Positions 15,741 through 24,106 of a DNA stretch of 64,000 nt are shown piece after piece. The notes under the pieces were generated by a model. The model was given only the letters and a program-made list of their open reading frames with translations, did no database searches and was not told the origin of the DNA. Each line of letters starts with the position of its first letter. The first letter of the stretch is position 1. The position numbers and the translations under genes were made by a program. The DNA comes from Enterobacter cancerogenus (GTDB taxonomy: Bacteria > Pseudomonadota > Gammaproteobacteria > Enterobacterales > Enterobacteriaceae): contig JRUP01000006.1 in assembly GCA_000773965.1 (NCBI GenBank), positions 124,001-188,000 of the forward strand. Direction: 5' to 3'.

Positions 15741-17108
15741 ATGACAACTTCTGCCACGCTTCCTCAGGTGACACCTGAAATGCAGCGCAAAACGCTGATC
15801 GGTGCTGTTGCCGGCAACCTGGTCGAGTTTCTCGACTTTGCCCTCTACGGCCTACTGGCCAGTGTGATTTCACGGATCTTTTTCCCGCAGGATGCGCCAT
15901 TGACGGCACTGCTCTCGGTATTACTGCTGTATGCATCGAGTTTTCTGGTGCGCCCGATTGGTGGCATCGTGTTGGGATTGGCGGGCGATCGCTGGGGAAG
16001 GCGTTCGGTGTTGATGATCACCATCACCGGCATGAGTGTGGTGACCGGTTTGACCGCTCTTCTCCCCACTTACGCGCAGGCAGGCACCAGCGCCACCGTA
16101 TTGCTGGTGATTTGCCGACTGATTCAGGGCTTTTTTGCTGGCGGCGAATACGCGACAGCCACGGATTACATTGTCGAAAACAGTGATCAAAAACGCCGCG
16201 CCTTTCGTGCGTCATTCTCACCCATAGGTGCCTATATCGGCACGGTGATCGCTATTGGTCTCTACACCTTGTTGTCTTCGTTGATCACGGCGGCACAAAT
16301 GGAGGAGTGGGGCTGGCGTGTACTGTTTGCCATCGGCCTCCCGTTGGGGCTGGTTGGGTTACTGATTCGCCGCAAGCTTGATGAGAGCCCGGAATTCCGC
16401 GCGGTTGAACGGGCGCGGGTGGAGCAGCGTTTGAACCCGCCAACGGTGACTCAGGTCATTCGCTCGCAGTGGAAAAATATCCTGGTATTCATGTCGATAC
16501 TGATGAGTCATACGCTGCCCAACTATCTGATTCTGGGCTTCTTCGCCACGTATCTCACCACGTTTGTCGGGCTAGCCAAAACCGATGCGGCAATGGCGGT
16601 GTTAGTTTCTCAGTTTGTACTGATTTTTAGCACGCTATTGCATGGCTATCTCAGTGATGTGGTAGGCAGAAAACGCTGGTTACTGTTGGGCTGTGTGCTG
16701 GTGATCCCGGCGATGTTTTTTGCTTTCACCTATGCTGAGCATGGCACGTTAGGCAGTGCCATTGTCGCAGCGGTTGTGCCAGTGATGGTTTTCCCGATGG
16801 TCACCAGTGGAATGACCATCAGTCTGGTCGATATGTTCCCGGCCGAGATGCGTGCCTCTGCGGGTGCCATGGCGTACAACACCGGTACCGCGTTGTTCGG
16901 TGGCACAGCACCGCTGATTGGCGCGGCGTTGATTGGCTGGTCGGGTAGTGCGTTTACGCTGGTGTACTATGTTGCCGCCGTGGCTATCGTCTCATTCATT
17001 TGGATTGCGCTGTTTTTCCGCTATCCGCATCGCGCCTCGCATAACGCTTATCAGCTTGCGAGCAGCGCCGCGCAGGGCAATCCGGTAGCGGCGCGCCTGC
17101 GCCGATAA
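15741..17108 (+). CDS. MHS-family MFS transporter (ProP/ShiA-like)
   Basis: 455 residues with 12 predicted helices. The metabolite:proton symporter motifs are clear: NLVEFLDFALYGLLAS in helix 1, GDRWGRRSVLMITI in loop 2-3, and the FFAGGEYATATDYIVEN helix 5 signature of the ProP/KgtP/ShiA group. The ATG at 15741 has GGGG eight bases upstream; ATG 15729 and GTG 15723 are in-frame alternatives. Likely role: proton-driven import of the compound degraded by the oxidoreductase-HyuAB operon, since shared operator-like repeats link both promoters. Substrate class in this family ranges over betaines, carboxylates and cyclic acids. Confidence 0.88.
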   Translation: MTTSATLPQVTPEMQRKTLIGAVAGNLVEFLDFALYGLLASVISRIFFPQDAPLTALLSVLLLYASSFLVRPIGGIVLGLAGDRWGRRSVLMITITGMSVVTGLTALLPTYAQAGTSATVLLVICRLIQGFFAGGEYATATDYIVENSDQKRRAFRASFSPIGAYIGTVIAIGLYTLLSSLITAAQMEEWGWRVLFAIGLPLGLVGLLIRRKLDESPEFRAVERARVEQRLNPPTVTQVIRSQWKNILVFMSILMSHTLPNYLILGFFATYLTTFVGLAKTDAAMAVLVSQFVLIFSTLLHGYLSDVVGRKRWLLLGCVLVIPAMFFAFTYAEHGTLGSAIVAAVVPVMVFPMVTSGMTISLVDMFPAEMRASAGAMAYNTGTALFGGTAPLIGAALIGWSGSAFTLVYYVAAVAIVSFIWIALFFRYPHRASHNAYQLASSAAQGNPVAARLRR

Positions 17109-17127
17109 ACGTTTTACATCAAGGAGC

Positions 17128-17159
17128 ATCGGTAACCGTTTTCACGTGGTTACCGATGT
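17128..17159 (+). terminator. hairpin after MHS transporter gene
   Basis: A perfect 11-base-pair stem, CATCGGTAACC with GGTTACCGATG, ten-base loop, followed by TCTATTT. It begins 20 bases after the stop codon. The T-tract is imperfect. Confidence 0.65.
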
Positions 17160-17560
17160 CTATTTGATAAGAGGTGAGTGGAGATAAATTTCATGGCTTT
17201 AGCGTAGTTAAAAAACGCTATATTTTTCAGCCCTGATTTCTCTGCTGGTAATGGGGAAAGGATTAGCGGTTGCAGTGAGAAAATAATGTGTTATGGTTAC
17301 TGCACGATTAATTTACCGGAGTGAATGTCGCGGACCTGATAACAGGAACCAGGGTCTGTCACCAGATATCATAATGATGAATTCTGACTTATCTTTTTTC
17401 TCCACCTACAACACCCGCCTTCGTTACGCACGTCACTATCTGCAACAGTAATATTCTGCTTTTAAACTTTTACTGACAGCTGCATTTCATCTCTCTTCAC
17501 TGCAGAGGGATATTCTCACGCCATTCACTGGCATTGACCAAAATAATAAGGCTTTAAATT
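17160..17560. other. intergenic region upstream of proX-like gene
   Basis: About 400 bases without a convincing gene. It is AT-rich and probably carries the proX-type promoter. I see no clear RNA gene, strong hairpin or recognised operator. The length would allow osmotic or nucleoid-protein control. Confidence 0.5.
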
Positions 17561-18559
17561 ATGACCAGGAAAAATGTACTCGCGATTTCCCTCACTGCGT
17601 TAATCAGTTCACCGACACTGTTTGCTGCCGACTTGCCGGGCAAAGGTGTGACGGTCTCCCCAGTGCAAAGTACCTTGCCGGAAGAGTCATTCCAGACGGA
17701 GCTGATTAACAGAGCGCTGGAAAAACTGGGCTACGAGGTCAAACCCACTGAAGAAGTGGATTACAACGTGGCTTACACCGCGATTGCTGCGGGCGATGCC
17801 ACTTACATGGCGGTCAACTGGGAACCGCTGCAAAAGGATATGTACAACGCCGCAGGCGGGGATACAAAATTCTACCGCAAAGGCACCTATATCAGCGGTG
17901 CCGCGCAGGGTTATCTTATCGATAAAAAGACCGCTGACAAATATCACATTACCGACCTCTCTCAGCTGAAAGATCCGAAACTGGCTAAACTCTTTGATGC
18001 TAATGGAGATGGCAAAGCCGATCTGGCGGGATGTAATCCGGGCTGGGTGTGTGGTCAGGTGATTAATGCACAAATTGATGCTTATGGCCTGAGTAAAACG
18101 GTACAGCAAAATCAGGGCAACTATTCTGCCATTATTGCCGATACGTTAACCCGATATAAAGCCGGCAAGCCGGTGCTCTATTTCACCTGGACGCCTTATT
18201 GGGTGAGCGATGAATTAAAACCGGGCAAAGATGTGGTCTGGTTGACGGTGCCGCATTCTGTCACGCCAGGCTCGCAGAAGAATGAAGATACCGCGCTGCC
18301 AAATGGCAAGAATTATGGCTTCAAACCAAACAATGAACATGTGGTGGCAAATAAAGCCTGGGCAGAAAAGAATCCTGCCGCGGCGAAACTGTTCGAGATC
18401 GTCAAACTGCCGCTTAATGATGTTAATGCGCAGAACCAGCGTATGCATCAGGGAGAATCGTCCAGCGAAGACATTCAGCGCCACGTGAATGGCTGGATTC
18501 ATGCGCACCGGGCCACGTTTGATGGCTGGGTGAAAGAGGCCGCAGCGGCAGCGAAATAA
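17561..18559 (+). CDS. proX: glycine betaine/proline-type ABC substrate-binding protein (ProX-like)
   Basis: 332 residues, same size as ProX. A signal peptide ([19 protein letters not shown]) is cleaved near residue 23. The ProX/OpuAC fold is recognisable from [35 protein letters not shown], the Cys pair in [16 protein letters not shown] (disulfide in ProX) and [12 protein letters not shown], which supplies the aromatic cage residues. It captures betaine-like compatible solutes in the periplasm. There is no proV or proW beside it, so it must use a transporter encoded elsewhere or be a second binding protein. Its own promoter upstream and terminator downstream make it a single-gene unit. Confidence 0.9.
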   Translation: MTRKNVLAISLTALISSPTLFAADLPGKGVTVSPVQSTLPEESFQTELINRALEKLGYEVKPTEEVDYNVAYTAIAAGDATYMAVNWEPLQKDMYNAAGGDTKFYRKGTYISGAAQGYLIDKKTADKYHITDLSQLKDPKLAKLFDANGDGKADLAGCNPGWVCGQVINAQIDAYGLSKTVQQNQGNYSAIIADTLTRYKAGKPVLYFTWTPYWVSDELKPGKDVVWLTVPHSVTPGSQKNEDTALPNGKNYGFKPNNEHVVANKAWAEKNPAAAKLFEIVKLPLNDVNAQNQRMHQGESSSEDIQRHVNGWIHAHRATFDGWVKEAAAAAK

Positions 18560-18594
18560 CGCTGGTGATATGCTCCGCACGGTAGTTCTGCGAC

Positions 18595-18623
18595 ACGCCC
18601 CGTAATATTACAGGGCGTTTTTT
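18595..18623 (+). terminator. intrinsic terminator after proX-like gene
   Basis: Stem ACGCCC with GGGCGT, loop of 12 bases that is itself partly symmetric (CGTAATATTACA), then six T. Positioned 36 bases after the stop codon. Confidence 0.85.
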
Positions 18624-18691
18624 CTCGTTATTCGTGTGCTTTGAACGAATGAGAAGTTATCGATCGCTTCGACTATGTCGTGCGATAACCA

Positions 18692-20176
18692 TTAATCTCG
18701 CCCGCATGAATTCGCTGTCCGCTCAGCCAGGTTGCGCTTTTCAGGCTTGAACAGCAGATAACTCGCCAGTGCCAGACCGCTCACACCCAGCGCGCCATAG
18801 GTCAGCACGGCGGAAAAACCGTCAGCCAGCACTTGCGAGGCGATAGCGCGGCTAAGCGAAACTTCAGCGCCAGCCGCTATGCGTTCTGCGAGCGCAACCA
18901 CATCGCTGGAGGCAGGAAGACGTTGCCGCAGACTGGCGGCGATCACTGCCACCAGCAGGCTGCCCATCAAGGCGATGTTGATCGCCAGCGTGATTAAACG
19001 TGCACTGATATCAATCCCGGAAGCCATGCCTACCCGATTCGCGGCAACGGAACCGGTGGTGGTGTTGGTCACCGGCGTATTGGTGAGTCCGAGCGCGGTT
19101 CCCGCCAGCAGGGCACCCGGCAGCAAACTCAGTTGGTACGTGATGGCCAGTTTCATCAGCACGAACCCAGCACCGATCGAAAATAATCCGAGGGGAATGA
19201 CACGAGCAGCGCCAAATCGCAGCACCAGTTTTTCCCCTATCGGCGGCATCAGTAAGGTGGGCAAGGTATAGGCAAGCAGGGCAAAACCGGTATCCATACT
19301 GCTGAACCCAAGCCCGCTCTGGTAATAAACCGGCAGGTAGATCATCAGCGGCCAGAAACTGAAGTTCATGCCAATCGAACCCATCAAAGCCCCCGAGAAG
19401 GAGCGAATGCGAAACACCGAGAAATCAAACATCGGGTGAGGATGGCGCTTCTCCGTGCGGATAAACACCACCGCGCTGATCAGGATCACCAGCATAATCA
19501 GGCGGGCTTCAAGACTTCGCCAACCGATGCTGGCACCCTGGGTAATGAGATAGGTCATGCCAACCACGCATAGGGTGAGTGTGATCAACCCAACCCGATC
19601 GAGTTTGTTGCCATGGCCAGGGTGGGATTCATCCACATTTTTCAGCGCCAGCACGAATGTCAGCAGCGCGATAAAACCGTGCACCAGAAACACCCATTGC
19701 CAGCTTAAAACCGCCACCAGCATCCCGCCGATGATAGGACCGAAACCCAGACCAAAGCCAAAGGTTATCCCCCATGCGGCAAAGGCCTGGCTGCGGGGTT
19801 TTCCCTGCGGGAACTGGTGCGAGAGTATGGCGATCAGGCAGGTTAACATTGCACCGCCGCTCAGTCCCTGAAGGAAGCGCCCGATAATGAGCCATAATGC
19901 ACTCCCGACCAGCCCGCACATCACCGAGGTCAAACCAAAACCGACAATGGTGATAAGAAAGATGCGCTTGCGGCCATAGTTATCCGCCAGCGTGCCGGTC
20001 GCCATTAAAACGGCGGTGCAGGCCAGCGTATAGGCATTCATGATCCACTGCAGATCGCGAAAATTCGCCTGCATCTCCTGTTCCAGTACCGGCAAAATCA
20101 CCGGCACGCTGGAGATTTCCAGTCCCGACATCAACGCGGCTAAGCACACCGCCATCAGCGCCAACATGTTCTTCAT
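18692..20176 (-). CDS. MFS drug exporter, DHA2 (EmrB/QacA) family
   Basis: 494 residues and about 14 predicted helices, the size of EmrB/QacA proteins. Seen are the first helix SGLEISSVPVILPVLEQEMQ (motif D1-like, with Glu in place of the usual Asp), LQWIMNAYTLACTAVLMATGTLADNYGRKR (motif A) and the Gly-rich antiporter motif C-like GITFGFGLGFGPIIGGML. It probably exports toxic organic compounds in exchange for protons. No EmrA-type partner is adjacent. It is divergent from a GlxA-type regulator, which is the obvious candidate for control. AGGAATTCAGG precedes the ATG. Confidence 0.87.
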   Translation of the reverse strand: MKNMLALMAVCLAALMSGLEISSVPVILPVLEQEMQANFRDLQWIMNAYTLACTAVLMATGTLADNYGRKRIFLITIVGFGLTSVMCGLVGSALWLIIGRFLQGLSGGAMLTCLIAILSHQFPQGKPRSQAFAAWGITFGFGLGFGPIIGGMLVAVLSWQWVFLVHGFIALLTFVLALKNVDESHPGHGNKLDRVGLITLTLCVVGMTYLITQGASIGWRSLEARLIMLVILISAVVFIRTEKRHPHPMFDFSVFRIRSFSGALMGSIGMNFSFWPLMIYLPVYYQSGLGFSSMDTGFALLAYTLPTLLMPPIGEKLVLRFGAARVIPLGLFSIGAGFVLMKLAITYQLSLLPGALLAGTALGLTNTPVTNTTTGSVAANRVGMASGIDISARLITLAINIALMGSLLVAVIAASLRQRLPASSDVVALAERIAAGAEVSLSRAIASQVLADGFSAVLTYGALGVSGLALASYLLFKPEKRNLAERTANSCGRD

Positions 20177-20293
20177 CCTGAATTCCTGCGTAACGTTAAG
20201 AGCGTGTCAGCATGGAAGATTGACGCAACGGTGGAAATCCATGCCGATGCCAGATATCGTCAAGATCGTGCCAACATCATGGATAAGGCTGAC

Positions 20294-21298
20294 ATGCAAA
20301 TCACTTCTTCTCTGCGTTCCCATCCTACTGCGCCGAAAAACCGGCGGCTGGTGCTTTTGGCGTATGAATGCCTCTGTACATTTGAATTTGGCACTGCCGT
20401 TGAAGCCTTTGGCCGAGCAGATGACGTCTTCGGCCATCCGCTGTATGAGCTGAGCGTGGCGTCGGTGGAAGAGGGCGTGTTTGGTGCGCAGGGCGGTGTG
20501 CGCCTGGTGGTGGATGGTGGGCTTGAGTTACTGGAAGAAGCCGGAACCATCGTCATCCCCGGCTGGCGCAGCGTGACCGCACCGGCTTCTGAGGCGTTAA
20601 TCACAGCGTTACAAAAAGCCCATCAAAATGGCGCACGGATTGTCTCGATCTGCGCCGGAAGCTTTGTGCTCGGCGAAACAGGGCTGTTAAACGGAAAACG
20701 TGCCACCGCTCACTGGAATAGCACCGAGATCCTCGCTGAGAGATTTCCGCAGGTGCAGGTGGAACATGGCATGATTTACGTGGATGAAGGCAGCATCATC
20801 ACCTCGGCGGGCGGTGCAGCAGGTGTCGATTTATGTTTGCATCTGATTCGACGCGATTACGGCATCGATGTCGCCAATCGCACTGCACGCAGAATGGTGA
20901 CGCCGCCGCTACGAGAAGGCAGCCAGGCGCAGTTGATCCAACAACCTGTTCCACAACGCCGCAGCAATAGCCTCGCGCCCTTGCTGGACGATCTGCGTAA
21001 TAATTTGAACGCGCCGATGGTGATCGAACAGTTGGCGCGGCAAGCAGGCATGAGCCGTCGCACCTTTATTCGTCGCTTTCATGATGCCACCGGCACCTCG
21101 CCGGGCGAGTGGTTGCTCGGCATTCGGCTGGAAAAGGCCTGCGCGATGCTCGAAAACAACGGGCTCAGTATTGATCAGGTCGCTGAGCAGGCGGGGTTTT
21201 GTTCTCCCGAAGCGTTGCGCCATCACTTCAGACAACGCTTTAACACCACGCCGACTAAATGGCGTAAGGCGTTCAATGAGCGTGTAGTCATGGGCTGA
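20294..21298 (+). CDS. GlxA-type regulator: DJ-1/PfpI domain plus AraC helix-turn-helix
   Basis: 334 residues from the ATG at 20294, preferred because AAGG lies five bases upstream; upstream in-frame codons at 20279 and 20204 lack this. Residues about 18-180 form a DJ-1/PfpI-like domain with the nucleophile-elbow Cys in IVSICAGSFVLGETGLL and the following THW-like TAHW. Residues about 225-330 hold two AraC helix-turn-helices (VIEQLARQAGMSRRTFIRRF and SIDQVAEQAGFCSPEALRHHFRQ). Such GlxA-like proteins sense small molecules and activate transport or catabolic genes. It is divergent from the DHA2 exporter and converges on the siderophore permease gene. Confidence 0.9.
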   Translation: MQITSSLRSHPTAPKNRRLVLLAYECLCTFEFGTAVEAFGRADDVFGHPLYELSVASVEEGVFGAQGGVRLVVDGGLELLEEAGTIVIPGWRSVTAPASEALITALQKAHQNGARIVSICAGSFVLGETGLLNGKRATAHWNSTEILAERFPQVQVEHGMIYVDEGSIITSAGGAAGVDLCLHLIRRDYGIDVANRTARRMVTPPLREGSQAQLIQQPVPQRRSNSLAPLLDDLRNNLNAPMVIEQLARQAGMSRRTFIRRFHDATGTSPGEWLLGIRLEKACAMLENNGLSIDQVAEQAGFCSPEALRHHFRQRFNTTPTKWRKAFNERVVMG

Positions 21299-21305
21299 GT
21301 GTTCT

Positions 21306-23225
21306 TCAGCCTGACGTTCTGCGCAGCTGCCATAGAAACCAGGGGGCACCGATAAATGCGGTCAACAGCCCGGCGGAGATCGGCCATGGCCAGGCGATGT
21401 TGCGCCCCAACCAGTCGGCAAGCACCATCAATAATCCCCCCATCAACGTGGCGGCGCACAGTTGATCACGCAACAAATGGGCACCCAGCGCTCTGGCGCA
21501 CTGCGGTGCCAGCAATCCGATAAAACTCAGCGGGCCGACCAGCAGTGTTCCCGCAGCAGTGAGTAATGCCGTGAGCAGCAGAATCAACAAATTCGTGCGG
21601 CGCAAGGCGATGCCCAATGACTGAGCAGTCGGCTGCCCTAATCCTAAAAGCGTTAACCAGCGTTGCATCATCAACGCCAGCGGACACAACACCATCGCGG
21701 CAACCATCGCACCGACGGCCATGTTTGCATCAATGTTGGCGGTCGAGCCGGTACTCCAGTTCAACAGCATCAGAGCACGCGGGTCGCCACTTAGCATCAG
21801 TATCATATTCAGCGCACTGGCGAGGCTGGTAAGGCTCAAACCAATCAGCACCATCTTCTGCGGGTTAAACCCACTGCGCGCGCCAAACAAAAACAGTAAC
21901 AGGATGGCGACCAGGCTGCCGACCACCGCTGCGGGCAACATAAACGTCAGGGGCCAGGAGGTGAACAACACGGTCAATAACACCGCCAGCGCTGCACCGC
22001 TGCTGATGCCGGTCAGCTCCGGGCTCGCCATCACGTTGCCGGTTAAGCGTTGAATTAGCACGCCCGCACACGCCAGCATCATCCCTGCGCAGAGCGCACC
22101 GCTGATTCTCGGCCAGCGCCAGACCAGCAACTGTGAGGTGATCGCGCCTGGCGGTGTACGGTTTAACCAGAGAGACGCAGGCACAACCAACAGCAAAAGC
22201 AGCAACAGGATGGTCAGTTGACGCGTGTTGAAACACGGGGTCGCGCTGAGCCGCGATTGCCCGGTCGGCAGATGTGTGGCGCGTTGCCGCATCAGCAGTA
22301 TCAATAATAACGGTGCGCTTAACAGTGCCGTCACGGCGCCTGATGGAATGTCGCCCGCCGCAGGGGAACAGCGTAATGCGAGCTGATCGACCAACAGCAG
22401 TAAGGTTGCACCGGTGAGCATGCTGGCGATCAGCTGCTGTGGGAAGCGGCGCAGGCCGCAGGCTTTAACCATCGCCGGGGCCGCCAGCCCGATAAAACTG
22501 ATAATCCCCACCTGGCTGGTGATCATCGCACTCAGAAACACCGCCACGCCCAGCGCCATAAAGCGCACCTGCACGGTGGCCAGACCCAACGCACGGGCAT
22601 TTTGCTCGGATAATCCCAGCACCGTCAGCGGCCTGACCAGCAGCAGGCTGGCGAACAGTGCACAAGCCAGCGTTACCGCCAATACCAGGCTGCTGCTCCA
22701 GCCGCTTTGCGTCAGTGTCCCGGCTTGCCAGCTAAACAGATCGCTGAGGTAATCGTGGTTGAACAGCACCAATAGCGTGTTCAGCGCGTTGCCGTACAGG
22801 CTGAGAACCATGCCAACCAGAATGACGCTCAGTGGCGCGAATCGGCGACCCGCGGTGAGCGCCATCAGGATCAAAATGGCCACCATCGATCCGATCAGCG
22901 CCAGCAGCGGTAAACCGATAACCAGCAGGCCGGGTGCGAAAACCAGCGCTGCGGACATCGCCAGATTGGCACCGGCAGCCACGCCGAGTGTTCCCGGTTC
23001 AGCCAGCGGATTTTGCAGCACCTGCTGAAACAGCAAACCGGCCAACGCCAGGCCCGCGCCGCACAGCAGGCTGACAGCGATGCGCGGCAGAAAGCTTTGC
23101 TCAACCAGCAGCGATGATAGTGAGACGGGATAGCGTGCCAGTAGCGCAGTGTAATTGACCGTGACCAGCGTGAGTGCCGCAATAAAAGCGGTGCACAGCA
23201 GCACCATGGCGCTCTTCGGTTTCAT
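21306..23225 (-). CDS. fused FecCD/FhuB-type iron-siderophore permease
   Basis: 639 residues from the ATG at 23225, which overlaps the stop of the binding-protein gene (ATGA). Two complete BtuC/FecCD halves are joined, as in FhuB (about 660 residues). Each has the LPR(I/L)-type opening, the LAGLLFQQVLQNPLAEPGTLGVAAGA or LIQRLTGNVMASPELTGISSGA segment, and the IGLAAP/LLAPQ cytoplasmic loop that contacts the ATPase. About 18-20 helices. It moves ferric siderophore across the inner membrane. No ATPase gene lies nearby, so it must borrow FhuC or another ATPase. Last gene of the receptor operon. Confidence 0.9.
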   Translation of the reverse strand: MKPKSAMVLLCTAFIAALTLVTVNYTALLARYPVSLSSLLVEQSFLPRIAVSLLCGAGLALAGLLFQQVLQNPLAEPGTLGVAAGANLAMSAALVFAPGLLVIGLPLLALIGSMVAILILMALTAGRRFAPLSVILVGMVLSLYGNALNTLLVLFNHDYLSDLFSWQAGTLTQSGWSSSLVLAVTLACALFASLLLVRPLTVLGLSEQNARALGLATVQVRFMALGVAVFLSAMITSQVGIISFIGLAAPAMVKACGLRRFPQQLIASMLTGATLLLLVDQLALRCSPAAGDIPSGAVTALLSAPLLLILLMRQRATHLPTGQSRLSATPCFNTRQLTILLLLLLLVVPASLWLNRTPPGAITSQLLVWRWPRISGALCAGMMLACAGVLIQRLTGNVMASPELTGISSGAALAVLLTVLFTSWPLTFMLPAAVVGSLVAILLLFLFGARSGFNPQKMVLIGLSLTSLASALNMILMLSGDPRALMLLNWSTGSTANIDANMAVGAMVAAMVLCPLALMMQRWLTLLGLGQPTAQSLGIALRRTNLLILLLTALLTAAGTLLVGPLSFIGLLAPQCARALGAHLLRDQLCAATLMGGLLMVLADWLGRNIAWPWPISAGLLTAFIGAPWFLWQLRRTSG

Positions 23226-24106
23226 GATGCGGTTTCCAGTACGCGAGTGATATCGTCCGCCAGCCCAAGCGCCGTCGCGAGGCTGCCAAACGGAAAGAAA
23301 TGATCCAAACGGGTCACACGCCCTTGCGCCACCATCGGCAAGTGGTGCCATAAACCGTTCGGCTGCCGGGCGCGCATTAAACGTGTCATCGCCGTCGGTA
23401 ATTCAGTGTAGAAAAGCCAGTCGCAGGGGAGATCGGCCAGTTCCTCTATGCGCACTCGCGCAACGTGCGCAGCGTTAACCGATTTCTGCCAGGCGTTGAT
23501 CAAACCGATCTGGCGTAACACCGCATCGGCCAGACTGCCGTTGCCGTAAAGCGTTGCGTACTTACCATCCTGATCCAACACCATCACCAGTACGCGCTTG
23601 TGTTGAGGATTAATCAGGCGCTGGCGATAAGTGTCCATTGCCGTATCGACCTGTTGCAGCCACTGTGTCGCGTGGGGAGTAACCTCCAGACGTGCGCCCA
23701 GTTGCCCGGTCCAGTCATGCAGGACTTGCCATAAATCACCTGACGTCGCAAACGCGGTGACGGTTTCTACCGGGGCGATGGTCGCCATTTTGGTCATAAC
23801 GGCGGCGGGGAGTGCATCGCTGATGATCAGTGCGGGGCGCAGGGCCGCGAGCATTTCCAGATTGGGCTCCCAGAAAGGCCCGATATCCTGCACGCTGTCA
23901 GGTAGCAGCGGGCGCGGAATGCGTTGGCGAAAATAGTGGCTATCGGAAATCGCCAGCGGCGTGACGCCCAGGCTCAGCAGCGTTTCCGCTGCCGCCCAGT
24001 TGATCGCCACAATACGCTGGCGATCGCGAATGACCTGGCTCGCACGTGCCGCGATGGGCAGCACGACGAGCATTTTCAGGCAGGTACGACGACTGATGTT
24101 GAACAT
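23222..24106 (-). CDS. FhuD-like periplasmic siderophore-binding protein
   Basis: 294 residues, the size of FhuD. The N-terminus SRRTCLKMLVVLPIAARA (from residue 5) is a Tat-type signal, as in FhuD. The class III helical-backbone binding fold is supported by RIVAINWAAAETLLSLGVTPLAISD near the start, DIGPFWEPNLEMLAALRPALIISD, and the C-terminal LATALGLADDITRVL helix. It binds a ferric hydroxamate-type siderophore and passes it to the fused permease. Start and stop overlap the receptor gene (TGATG) and the permease gene (ATGA), so all three are translationally coupled. Confidence 0.9.
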   Translation of the reverse strand: MFNISRRTCLKMLVVLPIAARASQVIRDRQRIVAINWAAAETLLSLGVTPLAISDSHYFRQRIPRPLLPDSVQDIGPFWEPNLEMLAALRPALIISDALPAAVMTKMATIAPVETVTAFATSGDLWQVLHDWTGQLGARLEVTPHATQWLQQVDTAMDTYRQRLINPQHKRVLVMVLDQDGKYATLYGNGSLADAVLRQIGLINAWQKSVNAAHVARVRIEELADLPCDWLFYTELPTAMTRLMRARQPNGLWHHLPMVAQGRVTRLDHFFPFGSLATALGLADDITRVLETAS

